In this document: one piece after another, positions 19,268-29,304 of the stretch
How the letters are laid out: every line of letters begins with the position of its first letter
Numbering within the stretch: position 1 is the stretch's first letter
From: Sarcina ventriculi
GTDB taxonomy: Bacteria; Bacillota; Clostridia; Clostridiales; Clostridiaceae
NCBI RefSeq assembly: GCF_900456775.1
Contig: NZ_UAUL01000008.1
Span: 186,001-250,000, forward strand
Direction: 5' to 3'
Length of the DNA stretch: 64,000 nt
Notes under the pieces: generated by a model
Databases searched by the model: none
What the model was told of the DNA's origin: nothing
The model's input: only the letters and a program-made list of their open reading frames with translations
Translations under genes and position numbers: made by a program

Positions 19268-20269
19268 ATGGAACTTATGAAACAAATTTGGGATAAAGCC
19301 CGTAATAATAAAAAAACAATAGTATTACCAGAAGGTGATGAAGAAAGAACTTTAGTAGCAGCTCAAAAAATAGTAGAAAAAGGATTAGCTAACATTTGTT
19401 TAGTAGGAAATAAAGAGGATATAGAAAATAAAGCTGCAAAATTAAACGTAAATTTAGAAGGTGTAGAAGTAATTGATTCAACAACTTCAGATAAGTTAGA
19501 AAAATATGTAAATGCATTTTATGAATTAAGAAAAGCAAAAGGAATGACACTAGAAAAAGCTGAAAAAATAGTAAGAGATCCATTATATTTTGCAACAATG
19601 ATGGTAAAATTAGATGATGCAGATGGTATGGTATCAGGTGCTGTTCATACAACAGGAGATCTTTTAAGACCAGGTCTTCAAATAATAAAAACAGCTCCAG
19701 GAGTATCAGTTGTATCTAGTTTCTTTATAATGATGGTACCAGGATCAAGTTATGGTAAAGATGGAATGCTTTTATTCTCAGACTGTGCTGTTAACCCAAA
19801 TCCAAATTCAGATCAATTAGCAGCAATAGCAATAGCTACAGCTGATACTGCAAAACATCTTTGTGGAATAGATCCAAAGGTTGCTATGTTATCATTCTCA
19901 ACAATGGGAAGTGCAGATCATGAACTTGTAACAAAGGTTAGAACTGCTACAGAGAAGGCTAAAGAATTAAGACCAGATTTAGATATAGATGGAGAATTAC
20001 AATTAGATGCAGCTATAGTTGAAAAAGTTGCTAATCAAAAGGCTCCAAATAGTAAGGTTGCAGGAAAAGCTAATGTTTTAGTATTCCCAGACTTACAAGC
20101 AGGAAATATAGGATATAAATTAGTTCAAAGATTTGCAAATGCAGAAGCTATAGGACCAGTTTGTCAAGGATTTGCAAAACCAATTAATGATTTATCAAGA
20201 GGATGTAGTTCAGAAGATATAGTAAATGTTGTTGCATTAACAGCAGTTCAAGCACAAAATATAAAATAA
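19268..20269 (+). CDS. pta: Phosphate acetyltransferase
   Basis: Pta converts acetyl-CoA and phosphate to acetyl phosphate, the first step of acetate formation. TIVLPEGDEERTL, DGMVSGAVHTTGDLLRPG, KVAMLSFSTMGS and NVLVFPDLQAGNIGYK are the family signatures. The 333-residue single-domain form is typical of clostridia. AAGGAG lies 8 bases before ATG 19268; the in-frame GTG 19250 and ATG 19262 are too close to it or upstream. The codons look optimised (AGA, GGA, CCA), as for a highly expressed gene. Confidence 0.97.
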   Translation: MELMKQIWDKARNNKKTIVLPEGDEERTLVAAQKIVEKGLANICLVGNKEDIENKAAKLNVNLEGVEVIDSTTSDKLEKYVNAFYELRKAKGMTLEKAEKIVRDPLYFATMMVKLDDADGMVSGAVHTTGDLLRPGLQIIKTAPGVSVVSSFFIMMVPGSSYGKDGMLLFSDCAVNPNPNSDQLAAIAIATADTAKHLCGIDPKVAMLSFSTMGSADHELVTKVRTATEKAKELRPDLDIDGELQLDAAIVEKVANQKAPNSKVAGKANVLVFPDLQAGNIGYKLVQRFANAEAIGPVCQGFAKPINDLSRGCSSEDIVNVVALTAVQAQNIK

Positions 20270-20312
20270 TTGATTTTTTATATAAATATTTCATATTGAA
20301 GGGGAGAAAAAA

Positions 20313-21503
20313 ATGAAAGTATTAGTAATAAATTGCGGAAGCTCATCATTAAAATATCAATTAATAGATATGGCAAATGAAAAAACTTTAGCATCAGGAT
20401 TAGTTGAAAGAATAGGAATTGAAGGTTCAAACCTTGCACAAAAAGTTGAAGGTACTCAAAAATATATAGTTGAAACTCCTATTAAGGATCATAATGAAGC
20501 TATAAAATTAGTGTTAGATGCATTAATTAATGGGGATAATGGTATTATAAAATCAGTAAATGAAATAGATGCAGTAGGTCATAGAATTGTTCATGGAGGA
20601 GAAAAATATACTAAATCAGTTATCATAACTGACGAAGTAGTAAGAGATATAGAAGAATATTCAAAATTTGCACCACTTCATAATCCAGCTCATATTATGG
20701 GAATAAAAGCTTGTCAAGCATTAATGAATGTTCCAATGGTAGCTGTATTTGATACTGCATTCCACCAAACAATGCCAGAGAAAGCTTTCCTTTATGGACT
20801 TCCATATGAGCTTTACAAAAAGAATGGTATAAGAAAATATGGTGCACATGGAACTTCTCATAAGTATGTATCACAAAAAGTTGCAGAAGTTATGGGAAAA
20901 GATATAAAAGATTTAAAAATAATAACTTGTCATTTAGGAAATGGTTCAAGTATAACTGCAGTAAAAAATGGGGAATCTGTAGACACATCTATGGGATTTA
21001 CTCCACTTGAAGGTCTTATAATGGGAACAAGATCAGGAAGTTTAGATCCTGCTGTTGTAACTTATATGATAGATGAACTTGGATATACAAGTGCAGAGGT
21101 TAATAATATTTTAAATAAAAAATCAGGTGTATTAGGTATTTCTGAAATAAGCAGTGATTTTAGAGATATAATAGATGCTAGAGATAATGGAAATGAAAGA
21201 GCAAAATTAACATTAGAAATGTTTGCATATAGAGTTAAGCAATACATAGCATCATATACAGTAGCTATGGAAGGCGTTGATGTTATAGTATTTACAGCTG
21301 GTGTTGGTGAAAATAGCATGGTATTAAGAGAAGATTTATGTGCTAATTTAGAATATATGGGAGTTGAATTAGATAAAGAAAGAAATAGAGTATTTGGTGA
21401 GATTGCTAAAATTAGTAAAGATTCATCAAAAGTTCAATTATATGTAATACCAACTAATGAAGAATTAATGATAGCTAAAGATACTATGCAACTTATAAAA
21501 TAA
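20313..21503 (+). CDS. ackA: Acetate kinase
   Basis: AckA transfers phosphate from acetyl phosphate to ADP, giving acetate and ATP. It is the main substrate-level phosphorylation of this fermentative pathway. The ASKHA-fold motifs [30 protein letters not shown]-like [18 protein letters not shown] and FTAGVGENS are all present. The 396-residue length is normal. It follows pta by 43 bp without a terminator, so the two are co-transcribed. Confidence 0.98.
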   Translation: MKVLVINCGSSSLKYQLIDMANEKTLASGLVERIGIEGSNLAQKVEGTQKYIVETPIKDHNEAIKLVLDALINGDNGIIKSVNEIDAVGHRIVHGGEKYTKSVIITDEVVRDIEEYSKFAPLHNPAHIMGIKACQALMNVPMVAVFDTAFHQTMPEKAFLYGLPYELYKKNGIRKYGAHGTSHKYVSQKVAEVMGKDIKDLKIITCHLGNGSSITAVKNGESVDTSMGFTPLEGLIMGTRSGSLDPAVVTYMIDELGYTSAEVNNILNKKSGVLGISEISSDFRDIIDARDNGNERAKLTLEMFAYRVKQYIASYTVAMEGVDVIVFTAGVGENSMVLREDLCANLEYMGVELDKERNRVFGEIAKISKDSSKVQLYVIPTNEELMIAKDTMQLIK

Positions 21504-21512
21504 TAAAAAAGC

Positions 21513-21541
21513 TTGACTTTTAAAAGTGTAGTTAATATAAT
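21513..21541 (+). promoter_or_regulatory. Strong sigma-A promoter for yceD-rpmF-plsX
   Basis: TTGACT at 21513-21518 and TATAAT at 21536-21541 have the ideal 17-base spacer, 10 bp past the ackA stop. Confidence 0.8.
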
Positions 21542-21626
21542 AAAATATGTGTCATTTAACTATTGACGCTATTTTATTTTAAGGAGTGTGAAAGTGACTA
21601 ATTTGTTGTATTAGTTGCGGTCATTT

Positions 21627-22112
21627 ATGGAATTAAATCTTTCAGACTTAATATCAAAAAAAGAAAAAGTAAAGAAAATAGATATTACTTTTAGTGTTAA
21701 TTTAAAAGGGGAAGATTTCATTATTTCCAAACCATTAGCATTTAAAGGAGAAGCAAAATGTTCTGATGATATATTAACTATTATTGGAAATGTTAAAGGC
21801 TTAATTGAAATGCAATGTTCAAGATGTTTAGAAATTTTTTCGCATAATATCGATTTAGATATTTTCGAAGAATTTACAAATAACTCTGATAAAGAGGATG
21901 ATTCTATTGCTTTTTTTGAAGATAATTTGTATCTTAGTGAAGTAATAGTAAATAACGTAATTTCAACCTTACCTATAAAAAAGCTTTGTAATGAAAATTG
22001 CAAAGGACTTTGTCATGAATGTGGTACTAATCTTAATTTAGGAACATGTAATTGCAATAGTGATAATATTGACATAAGAATGGCAAAGTTAATGGACCTG
22101 TTTAAGGAATAA
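21627..22112 (+). CDS. yceD: YceD family protein (DUF177), before rpmF
   Basis: The 161-residue protein has the paired-cysteine pattern of YceD/DUF177: MQCSRCLE near residue 72, then CNENCKGLCHECGTNLN near 115-130 and CNC. In plants and bacteria this family is linked to 23S rRNA accumulation, and it nearly always precedes rpmF. ATG 21627 lacks a close ribosome binding site. AAGGAG at 21581 instead serves a GTG whose frame stops at TAG 21612-21614, the same frame as yceD; see findings. Confidence 0.85.
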   Translation: MELNLSDLISKKEKVKKIDITFSVNLKGEDFIISKPLAFKGEAKCSDDILTIIGNVKGLIEMQCSRCLEIFSHNIDLDIFEEFTNNSDKEDDSIAFFEDNLYLSEVIVNNVISTLPIKKLCNENCKGLCHECGTNLNLGTCNCNSDNIDIRMAKLMDLFKE

Positions 22113-22124
22113 GGAGGTGTAACA

Positions 22125-22313
22125 ATGGGAAATCCAGCTAGAAAAATGTTCAGAGCAAAAAGAGATTCAAGAAGAGCTCAAACTATGAAAATGAGTTTAC
22201 CAGGAATCGTAGAATGCCCACAGTGTCATGAAATGAAATTAGCTCATAGAGTTTGTAAAAGTTGTGGATACTACAAAGGTAAAGAAGTAGTTTCATCATC
22301 AGTTGAAGAATAA
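22125..22313 (+). CDS. rpmF: 50S ribosomal protein L32
   Basis: The 62-residue basic protein begins MGNPARK and carries the zinc pairs CPQC near 31-34 and CKSC near 45-48, so it is a zinc-binding L32. It lies 12 bp after yceD behind AAGGAGGTG. The coupling of rpmF with plsX and yceD is conserved in many bacteria. Confidence 0.97.
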   Translation: MGNPARKMFRAKRDSRRAQTMKMSLPGIVECPQCHEMKLAHRVCKSCGYYKGKEVVSSSVEE

Positions 22314-22340
22314 AAAGAAAGTCTTATGACTTTCTTTTCT
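22313..22340 (+). terminator. Terminator after rpmF
   Basis: AAAAGAAAGTC pairs with GACTTTCTTTT around loop TTAT, directly at the rpmF stop. Since plsX has no obvious promoter of its own, this may only partly terminate. Confidence 0.75.
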
Positions 22341-22368
22341 TTGTATATAGAGAAAAAGAGGGGATAAT

Positions 22369-23364
22369 ATGAAGATTGCGATAGATGGTATGGGTGGAGA
22401 TAATGCACCGGAGGCTGTAGTATCTGGTTGTATAAAGGCGTTAAATGAATATAATGATATTCATTTATATGTTACTGGACCAGAAGATGAATTAAGGGCT
22501 TTATTTGAAAAGAATTCATATGATAAGGAAAGAGTTGTATTTGTAAATGCAACAGAAGTTATAGGAACTAATGAACATCCTGTTATGGCTCTTAGAAGAA
22601 AAAAAGATTCTTCTATAAGTAAAGCTTTAAATTTAGTTAAAGAAAAAAAGTGTGATGCTGTTATATCAGCTGGAAGTACAGGAGCCTTTTTAGCTGGATG
22701 TACTCTTGTTATAGGTAGAATTAAAGGCATAGAAAGACCAGCCTTAGCTCCTATTATGCCAGGTAAAAACGGACCGTTTATGGTTATTGATGCTGGAGCA
22801 AATGTGGATGTTAAACCTTTTTATTTAACGCAATTTGCGAAAATGGGAAGTATATATTTTGAAACAGTTATGGAACATACAAAACCTAAAGTAGGCTTGA
22901 TAAATATAGGCGAAGAAGCTGAAAAAGGAAATGAATTGACAAAAGAAGCGTATAAACTTTTAAAAGATGAAAAAAATATTAATTTTGTTGGAAATGTAGA
23001 ACCAAGAGAAGTGTCAAAAGGAGATGCTCAAGTTTTAGTTTGTGACGGTTTTGTAGGTAATACAGTTTTAAAAATGTATGAAGGAACAGCACTTACAATA
23101 TTGTCTATGATAAAAGAAGAAATAATGGGATCTACTATGTCTAAAATAGGTGCTGTATTTATGAAATCTGCTTTTAAATCATTAAAAAAGAAAATGGATT
23201 ATACAGAATATGGTGGAGCTCCATTTTTAGGAGTAGATGGACTTTGTGTAAAAGCTCATGGAAGTTCTGATGATAAAGCATTTAAAAATGCTATAAGACA
23301 AGCAAAAGCTTTTCATGATAAAAAATTGCTAGAAAAATTAAAAAATGGTATAAAAAGTTCTTAA
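22369..23364 (+). CDS. plsX: Phosphate acyltransferase PlsX
   Basis: PlsX makes acyl-phosphate from acyl-ACP for phosphatidic acid synthesis by PlsY. It starts [17 protein letters not shown] and has [32 protein letters not shown] and [11 protein letters not shown]. The 331-residue length is normal for this peripheral membrane enzyme. It lies between rpmF and acpP, so its substrate carrier is encoded next door. Confidence 0.97.
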   Translation: MKIAIDGMGGDNAPEAVVSGCIKALNEYNDIHLYVTGPEDELRALFEKNSYDKERVVFVNATEVIGTNEHPVMALRRKKDSSISKALNLVKEKKCDAVISAGSTGAFLAGCTLVIGRIKGIERPALAPIMPGKNGPFMVIDAGANVDVKPFYLTQFAKMGSIYFETVMEHTKPKVGLINIGEEAEKGNELTKEAYKLLKDEKNINFVGNVEPREVSKGDAQVLVCDGFVGNTVLKMYEGTALTILSMIKEEIMGSTMSKIGAVFMKSAFKSLKKKMDYTEYGGAPFLGVDGLCVKAHGSSDDKAFKNAIRQAKAFHDKKLLEKLKNGIKSS

Positions 23365-23410
23365 TTATTATTAATTTATATAATAAACGTAAAAAAATTT
23401 TATATCTATA

Positions 23411-23439
23411 TTGACTAGAATGTAGATATGTAATAATAT
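23411..23439 (+). promoter_or_regulatory. Promoter of acpP
   Basis: TTGACT at 23411-23416 and TAATAT at 23434-23439 are 17 bases apart, about 32 bp before the acpP start. Confidence 0.65.
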
Positions 23440-23471
23440 TTTATTAGATTAATTTAGGAGGTGAATCATTA

Positions 23472-23702
23472 ATGTTTGATAAATTAAAAGAAATAATAGC
23501 TGATAAATTAGGTGTTAATGAAGATGAAATAACTATGGAGTCAACTTTTATTGATGATTTAGGAGCTGATTCTCTTGATATAGTTGAATTAATAATGTCT
23601 TTAGAAGAAGAATTAGAAATAGAAATTCCAGATGAAGACGCTGAAAAATTCAAAACTGTTGGAGATGTTGTTGAATACATCAATTCACATAGTGAACAAT
23701 AA
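23472..23702 (+). CDS. acpP: Acyl carrier protein
   Basis: The 76-residue acidic protein has the phosphopantetheine attachment motif [10 protein letters not shown] with the serine at about residue 36. It carries acyl chains in fatty acid and phospholipid synthesis. It begins behind TTAGGAGGTG and has its own promoter and terminator, so it is probably also transcribed alone at a high level. Confidence 0.98.
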   Translation: MFDKLKEIIADKLGVNEDEITMESTFIDDLGADSLDIVELIMSLEEELEIEIPDEDAEKFKTVGDVVEYINSHSEQ

Positions 23703-23708
23703 AAAAAG

Positions 23709-23730
23709 TCCCGCGAGATAGCGGGATTTT
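23709..23730 (+). terminator. Terminator after acpP
   Basis: TCCCGC and GCGGGA form a GC-rich stem with loop GAGATA followed by TTTT; it is unusual for its high GC content in this AT-rich region. Confidence 0.9.
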
Positions 23731-23801
23731 GCATTTAAAGTTTATTCTTGAATTTATTTTAAGAGAGCAAATTGAAGAATAAACCTTAGGAGATGAATAG
23801 G

Positions 23802-24491
23802 TTGAAAGATATTAATATAAAAAATATAGAAAATATATTGGGAATAGAATTTAATAATAAAGGTGTTTTAATAACAGCATTAACACATAGTTCTTATGCA
23901 AATCAATTTAAGGATGTTAAATATAACGAAAGATTAGAATTTTTAGGTGATTCAGTTCTTCAACTTTGTATAACACAATATCTTTTTAATAATTATAAGG
24001 ACAAATCAGAGGGAGAGTTAACTAAAATAAGGTCTTTAATAGTTTGTGAAAATTCTTTGTACGAGGTAGCTAAAAAACTTAATCTAGGGGTATTTATAAG
24101 GATGAGTAAGGGTGAGGAGTCAACAGGCGGTAGAGAGAGAACATCTATACAAGCAGATTGCCTAGAAGCTATAATTGCTGCTATATACTTAGATAAAGGA
24201 TTGGATGTAGCAAATGATTTTATATTTAAATATTTTGCAGAAATAATTGAGAAAGCTATAAAACATGAAATAATCTTAGATTTTAAAACTAAACTTCAAG
24301 AGATACTTCAAAAAAATGGAGAAGTAGAAATTAGATATGAGTTGGATAAGTATGAAGGTCCTCCTCATAGAAGAAAATTTTTTACAACTGTCATTATAGA
24401 TAATAAAGTCATGGGAAATGGATATGGATATAGCAAAAAAGAATCAGAACAATGTGCAGCTAAAGAAGCATTAAGATTGTTAGGTGAGTAA
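23802..24491 (+). CDS. rnc: Ribonuclease III
   Basis: RNase III cleaves double-stranded RNA in rRNA processing and mRNA turnover. The signature NERLEFLGDSVLQL with acidic active-site residues is followed by a second acidic helix (QADCLEAIIAAIYLD). The C-terminal dsRNA-binding domain runs from about residue 155, ending in KKESEQCAAKEALRLL. AGGAG touches ATG 23793, so TTG 23802, nine bases further on, is the likelier start; either gives a normal length of about 230. Confidence 0.95.
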   Translation: MKDINIKNIENILGIEFNNKGVLITALTHSSYANQFKDVKYNERLEFLGDSVLQLCITQYLFNNYKDKSEGELTKIRSLIVCENSLYEVAKKLNLGVFIRMSKGEESTGGRERTSIQADCLEAIIAAIYLDKGLDVANDFIFKYFAEIIEKAIKHEIILDFKTKLQEILQKNGEVEIRYELDKYEGPPHRRKFFTTVIIDNKVMGNGYGYSKKESEQCAAKEALRLLGE

Positions 24492-24492
24492 T

Positions 24493-25563
24493 ATGAAAAG
24501 TTATTATATAATACCTATTTTTGTACCACATGAGGGATGTCCTCATGATTGTGTATTTTGTAATCAAGGTAAAATAACAGGAGAAAACAAACAGGATGTT
24601 AATGGTCCTAAAAACAAAATAGAAAATAGTGTTAATAGAGATTTTGTAATAAAAACAGTTGAGGAATATTTAAAGACTATAAATACTGACTCTTCGGTGA
24701 TTGAAATATCTTTTTTTGGTGGTACATTTACAGCGATTGATATAGATAAGCAAAGAGAACTTTTAAGTGTAGCTAAAGATTATAAAGAAAAAGGTATAAT
24801 AGATTATATAAGATTATCAACTAGACCAGACTATATTGATGACTTTATATTAAATCACTTAAAAGAACATAGTGTTGATATAATAGAATTAGGTGTACAA
24901 TCATTAGATTCTGAAGTTTTAGAAAAATCAGGTAGAGGTCATGGAGTAGAAGAAGTCGAAAGAGCTTCTAAGCTTATAAAAGATTATGGATTTATATTAG
25001 GACATCAAATAATGATAGGTCTTCCGGGGGATTCTAAAGAAAAAGATATATATACAGCGAAGATGTCAATAGAGATGAAACCTGATATATGCAGAATATA
25101 TCCGGCACTTACTATAAAAAATACTCCAATGGAAGATATGTATTTGAAAAATATTTATAAACCATACACTTTAGAAGAGGCAATAAATATTTGTGAGGAA
25201 ATATATAATTTATATAAGAAAGCAAACATTAAAGTTATAAGAATAGGGTTGCAACCAACTGATAACATAGCAGAGGGTAAAGATGTAATAGCAGGACCAT
25301 TTCATCCTGCGTTTAGAGAACTTGTTGAAAGTAAATCTTTAAATGAAAAAATTTATAGTATTTTTAGCAAAAACAAAGGTGATATTGTTATTAGGATAAA
25401 TAATAGAAGAATCTCTAAACTTTATGCAGGAAAAAAGATGTTTTTTAATGAATTAAAAGATAAAGTCAATTCTAATTCATTAAATGTTATATTAGATGAT
25501 AATATAGAGTTAAATAGTGTTTTAATTGATATTAATAATGAACTTTATAAAATTTATATATAA
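24493..25563 (+). CDS. Radical SAM protein, Elp3-like, without acetyltransferase domain
   Basis: The N-terminus IPIFVPHEGCPHDCVFCNQG gives the cluster-binding cysteines C-x3-C-x2-C. ISFFGGTFTAID, STRPDYID, ELGVQSLD and GHQIMIGLPGD follow, as in the Elp3/MiaB-like radical SAM group. The 356-residue length and the absence of the GNAT half separate it from true Elp3. A member of this family sits between rnc and smc in many clostridia. Its substrate, perhaps a tRNA, is unknown. ATG 24493 is favoured; GTG 24484 lies before the GGTGAG site. Confidence 0.8.
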   Translation: MKSYYIIPIFVPHEGCPHDCVFCNQGKITGENKQDVNGPKNKIENSVNRDFVIKTVEEYLKTINTDSSVIEISFFGGTFTAIDIDKQRELLSVAKDYKEKGIIDYIRLSTRPDYIDDFILNHLKEHSVDIIELGVQSLDSEVLEKSGRGHGVEEVERASKLIKDYGFILGHQIMIGLPGDSKEKDIYTAKMSIEMKPDICRIYPALTIKNTPMEDMYLKNIYKPYTLEEAINICEEIYNLYKKANIKVIRIGLQPTDNIAEGKDVIAGPFHPAFRELVESKSLNEKIYSIFSKNKGDIVIRINNRRISKLYAGKKMFFNELKDKVNSNSLNVILDDNIELNSVLIDINNELYKIYI

Positions 25564-25575
25564 TTAAATACTTAA

Positions 25576-25619
25576 TAGGGTTCCATTTTATATTATAATT
25601 AAATGGAACCCTAAATTTA
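25576..25619 (+). terminator. Terminator after the radical SAM gene
   Basis: TAGGGTTCCATTT pairs with AAATGGAACCCTA over a loop of about 12 AT-rich bases. It separates this gene from smc. A weaker stem, AAAATAGATA/TATCTATTTT, follows at 25666-25691. Confidence 0.75.
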
Positions 25620-25734
25620 TAATAAAGATTTTTAAAGGAGTAATTTTACGAATAAAATGTAACAGAAAATAGATAGATTTTTATCTATTTTAGTTTTATA
25701 TTAATATTAGATGTATTAGATAAGAGGTGAATTT

Positions 25735-28700
25735 ATGTTTTTAAAGTCTCTTGAAATAAGAGGATTTAAATCATTTGCAGATAAAACTGAATTGAAATTT
25801 AAGCAGGGTATAACAGCAGTAGTTGGACCAAATGGTAGTGGTAAGAGTAATGTATCTGATTCTGTTAGATGGGTTTTAGGAGAACAAAGTGCTAAAATTT
25901 TAAGGGGTACTAAGATGGAGGATGTAATATTTTCGGGTACGGATTATAGAAAACCTTTAGGTTTAGCTCAAGTTTCTTTAACGTTAGATAATACAACAGG
26001 TGAACTGCCAATAGAATATAATGATGTTAAAATAACACGGAGAGTTTTTAGATCAGGTGATAGTGAGTATTTAATAAATAATACGCCTTGTAAACTTAAG
26101 GACATAGTAAATCTTTTTATGGATACAGGAATAGGGAAAGAAGGGTATTCATTAATAGGACAAGGTAAAATAGATGCTATTTTAAATGGTAAAAATGAAG
26201 ATAGAAGGGCTCTTTTAGAGGAAGCAGCTGGAATAGTTAAATTTAAATCTAGAAAAATAGAAGCAGAGAGAAAGTTAGAGAATACTAATAAAAATTTAAT
26301 AAGAATAAATGACATAATGTTTACCTATGAAGAAAGAATCGTTCCTTTAGAAGAGGAAAAACTTAAGGCAGAAAAATATTTAAATTATGCTCAAAAGCTT
26401 AGAGAAAAAGAAATAGGTTTGATTTTAAATAATTTAGATAAAATAAAAAATGAATTGGGAAATCAAAAGACTAAAATTAATAATTTTTTAAAGGATAATT
26501 TAGAGTATAAGGAAAAGTATAAAGAAAAAAGAGAATATTTAAGTACTTTAAAAGAGAATATAGAAATTATTGAAAAAAATAAAAACAACAAACAACAAGG
26601 TTATTTTGAAAAAAAAGAAAACATATCAAAATTATTAAGTGAAATTGAACTTTTAAGAGAAAGAATAAAAGGTTTTGAAAATTATATAAATTCTAATACT
26701 TTAGAATTAGAAGAAAATGAAAAAAGAATAATTGTTATAAAAGATAAAGAAAAAAAGTTAAATGATGATTTAGAAAAAATAATAATGAAAATATAATTTT
26801 AGATAATAAAATAGAAAGCTTAGAGAAGAAGATAAGCAGTTTAAATAATCTTTTAAAAGATAATGAAAGAGAAAAGGAAGTTATAAATAAAGATGAAATA
26901 AAACATTTAAAGGATATTGCAAACTGTAAAAATGAAATAATATTATTAGAAAATCAAAATTCTTCTTTTTTAGAAAATATACAATTAGTAAAAGATAGTG
27001 AGCTAGGTTTAGATAAAAATTTAAAGATAAATATAAAAACTAAACAGGAATTAGATGAAAAATTAAATATTTCGTTGGAAGAAAAAAGTGTTTTGGAAAA
27101 ATATATTATTAATTCTTTAAATGATGAAAAAAAATTGCAAGATGACATTAATAAAATAAATTATGAGTTAAATGATGTTAATAAAAAGGTACATGTTTTA
27201 GAAGCTAATAGGGAAATGTTAAAAAACCTAGAAAGCGAATATGAAGGGTATAGCTTTTCTGTGAAAAATTTAATGAAAGAAATAACAAAGGGAAGTCTTA
27301 ATGAGTATGAGAAGTCATGTTCTATTCTTGGTGATACTTTAAAGGTTAAAAAGGGATATGAGGTAGCTGTAGAAATGGCTTTAGGTGGCGCGATTTCTAA
27401 TATAATAACTGAGAATGAAAATATAGCAAAAACTTTAATAGAGTATTTAAAGAAAAAAAGATTAGGAAGAGCAACATTTTTACCGTTGTCTATAATAAAA
27501 TCAAAAAAAATAAATTTAGATGATAGTGTTAAAAATGTTAAGGGGTATCTATGTTTAGCTTGTGAAGCTGTGAATTTTGAAAACAAATTTGAAAATGTTG
27601 TAAATAATGTTTTGGGAAAAACTATAATATGTGATAATATAGATAATGGCTTGGTTTTAGCTAAAAAACTAAATTATAAAAACAGAATAATAACTTTAGC
27701 AGGTGATGTAATAAATTCAGGAGGAGCTTTAACGGGAGGAAGTATATCACAAAAAAATCTTGGTATAATGTCAAGAAAGGCTGAAATAGAATTTTTAAAT
27801 GATAAAATAATAAAAATTAATGTTAAAAGAGATGAGTTACTTTCAGCTATAAAAAAGTTAGAAGAAAAACAAAATATTTTGCAAAATTTAAAAAAAGAAA
27901 ATACTGAAAAAATGTATAATAATAAAATAGATATTATAAATTTAAAAAATAAAATAAACAATTTGAGTAAGGATATAAATAAAATAAGGAATACTCTTGA
28001 AACATCAGAAGTAAAAATATTTGATTTAACAGAAAAAATAGAAAAAAATAAAGAACAAATTTTAAATAAAAATAGAGAGTTAGATGGTATAGGAAGTAAA
28101 ACAGTCAATAATAATAATAAGCTAAAAAATATTAATAAAAATTTAGAAATATTATCAAAAGATATATTGGAATTGAGAGATAATTTAACTCATCTTAAAG
28201 TTAAAAAAGCAAAAATTCAAGAAATCTTAGTGAATTTATCTAAAGAAATTAAAAGGCATGATGAAGATTATATAAATTATTCAAAAAGATGTGATATATT
28301 AAAAGAATATATAAACACAAATTTTGTAGAAAAAGAAAATAGTATAAGAAAAATAAATGAAAATGATATTCTTATTAAAAAGCAAAAAGAAGAACTTGTT
28401 TTACTTGAGGAAGATGCAAAAGTTTATGAAAATAATAGAAAGAAAATAAAGTTAGAAATAGAAAATGTTGAAGATAAATTGGAACTTATGGCAGTTGATA
28501 TAGCTAAAAAAGATGAGGAAATCCATAGAAATGAAATAATTTATACAAAACAAAATAATGAGAGAAAATTTCTATTATCTAGATTAGAAGAAGAATTTAA
28601 TACAAATGAAGAAAGCGAAATGAAAAATTTTACTAAAATAGAAAACTTGCAAGAGTATAAAAAACAAGTTGATATACTTAAAAATAAGATGAATAATTTA

Positions 28701-29291
28701 GGTCAAGTCAATGTAAATTCAATTGAAGAATTTAAAGAATTATCGCAAAAATACAATTTTATAAAAATGGAAAAGGAAGATTTAGAAAAAGCTAAAGAAG
28801 AACTCTTAGGTGTTATAGATGAAATGTTATCTAAAATGAAAGTTGTATTTAGACAGAATTTTAATATTTTAAATAAAAATTTTCAAGAAACATTTAGAGA
28901 ATTATTTAAAGGTGGAAATGCAAAACTTATACTAGATAAAGATGATGAATTGAATGGAAGCATTGAAATAAATGTTCAACCGCCTGGGAAAAAGGTTCAA
29001 AATATAAATCTTATGTCTGGGGGTGAAAAAGTATTATCTGCCATAGCAATGCTTTTTGCTATTTTAAAGATGAAACCTACTCCATTTTGTATTTTAGACG
29101 AAATAGAGGCAGCTTTAGATGATGCAAATGTAAATAGATATGCACAGTTTTTAAAGAAATTCTCTAAAGAGGTTCAATTTATAGTTATAACTCATAGAAA
29201 AGGTACAATGGAATCTTCAGATGTGATGTATGGGGTTACTATGGAGGAAAAAGGAGTATCAAAGATAGTATCAGTAGATTTAGTAAAATAG
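25735..29291 (+). pseudogene. smc: Chromosome segregation protein SMC, split by a -1 frameshift
   Basis: The first frame (25735-26796) starts LKSLEIRGFKSFADKTEL and has Walker A GPNGSGKSN, QGKIDAILN and the first coiled coil. It stops at 26794-26796. The second frame, open from 26769 to 29291, supplies the rest of the coil, the hinge (around 27230-27760, ending NSGGALTGGS), the returning coil, signature LMSGGEKVLSAIAML and Walker B FCILDEIEAALDD. Adding one A to the A6 run at 26774-26779 joins them into 1185 residues, the usual SMC length. All functional motifs are intact, so the lesion is recent, is read through, or is a base-calling error. Confidence 0.93.
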
Positions 29292-29304
29292 AGGAGGAAA
29301 CTTT

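Noticed and set aside
21563-21568. TTGACG as a second promoter -35 box before yceD
   Set aside because: No -10 box at a proper distance; the TTGACT/TATAAT pair upstream is far better.
25666-25691. A second terminator just before smc
   Set aside because: The AAAATAGATA/TATCTATTTT stem is all AT and weak; it is noted under the stronger hairpin upstream but not called alone.
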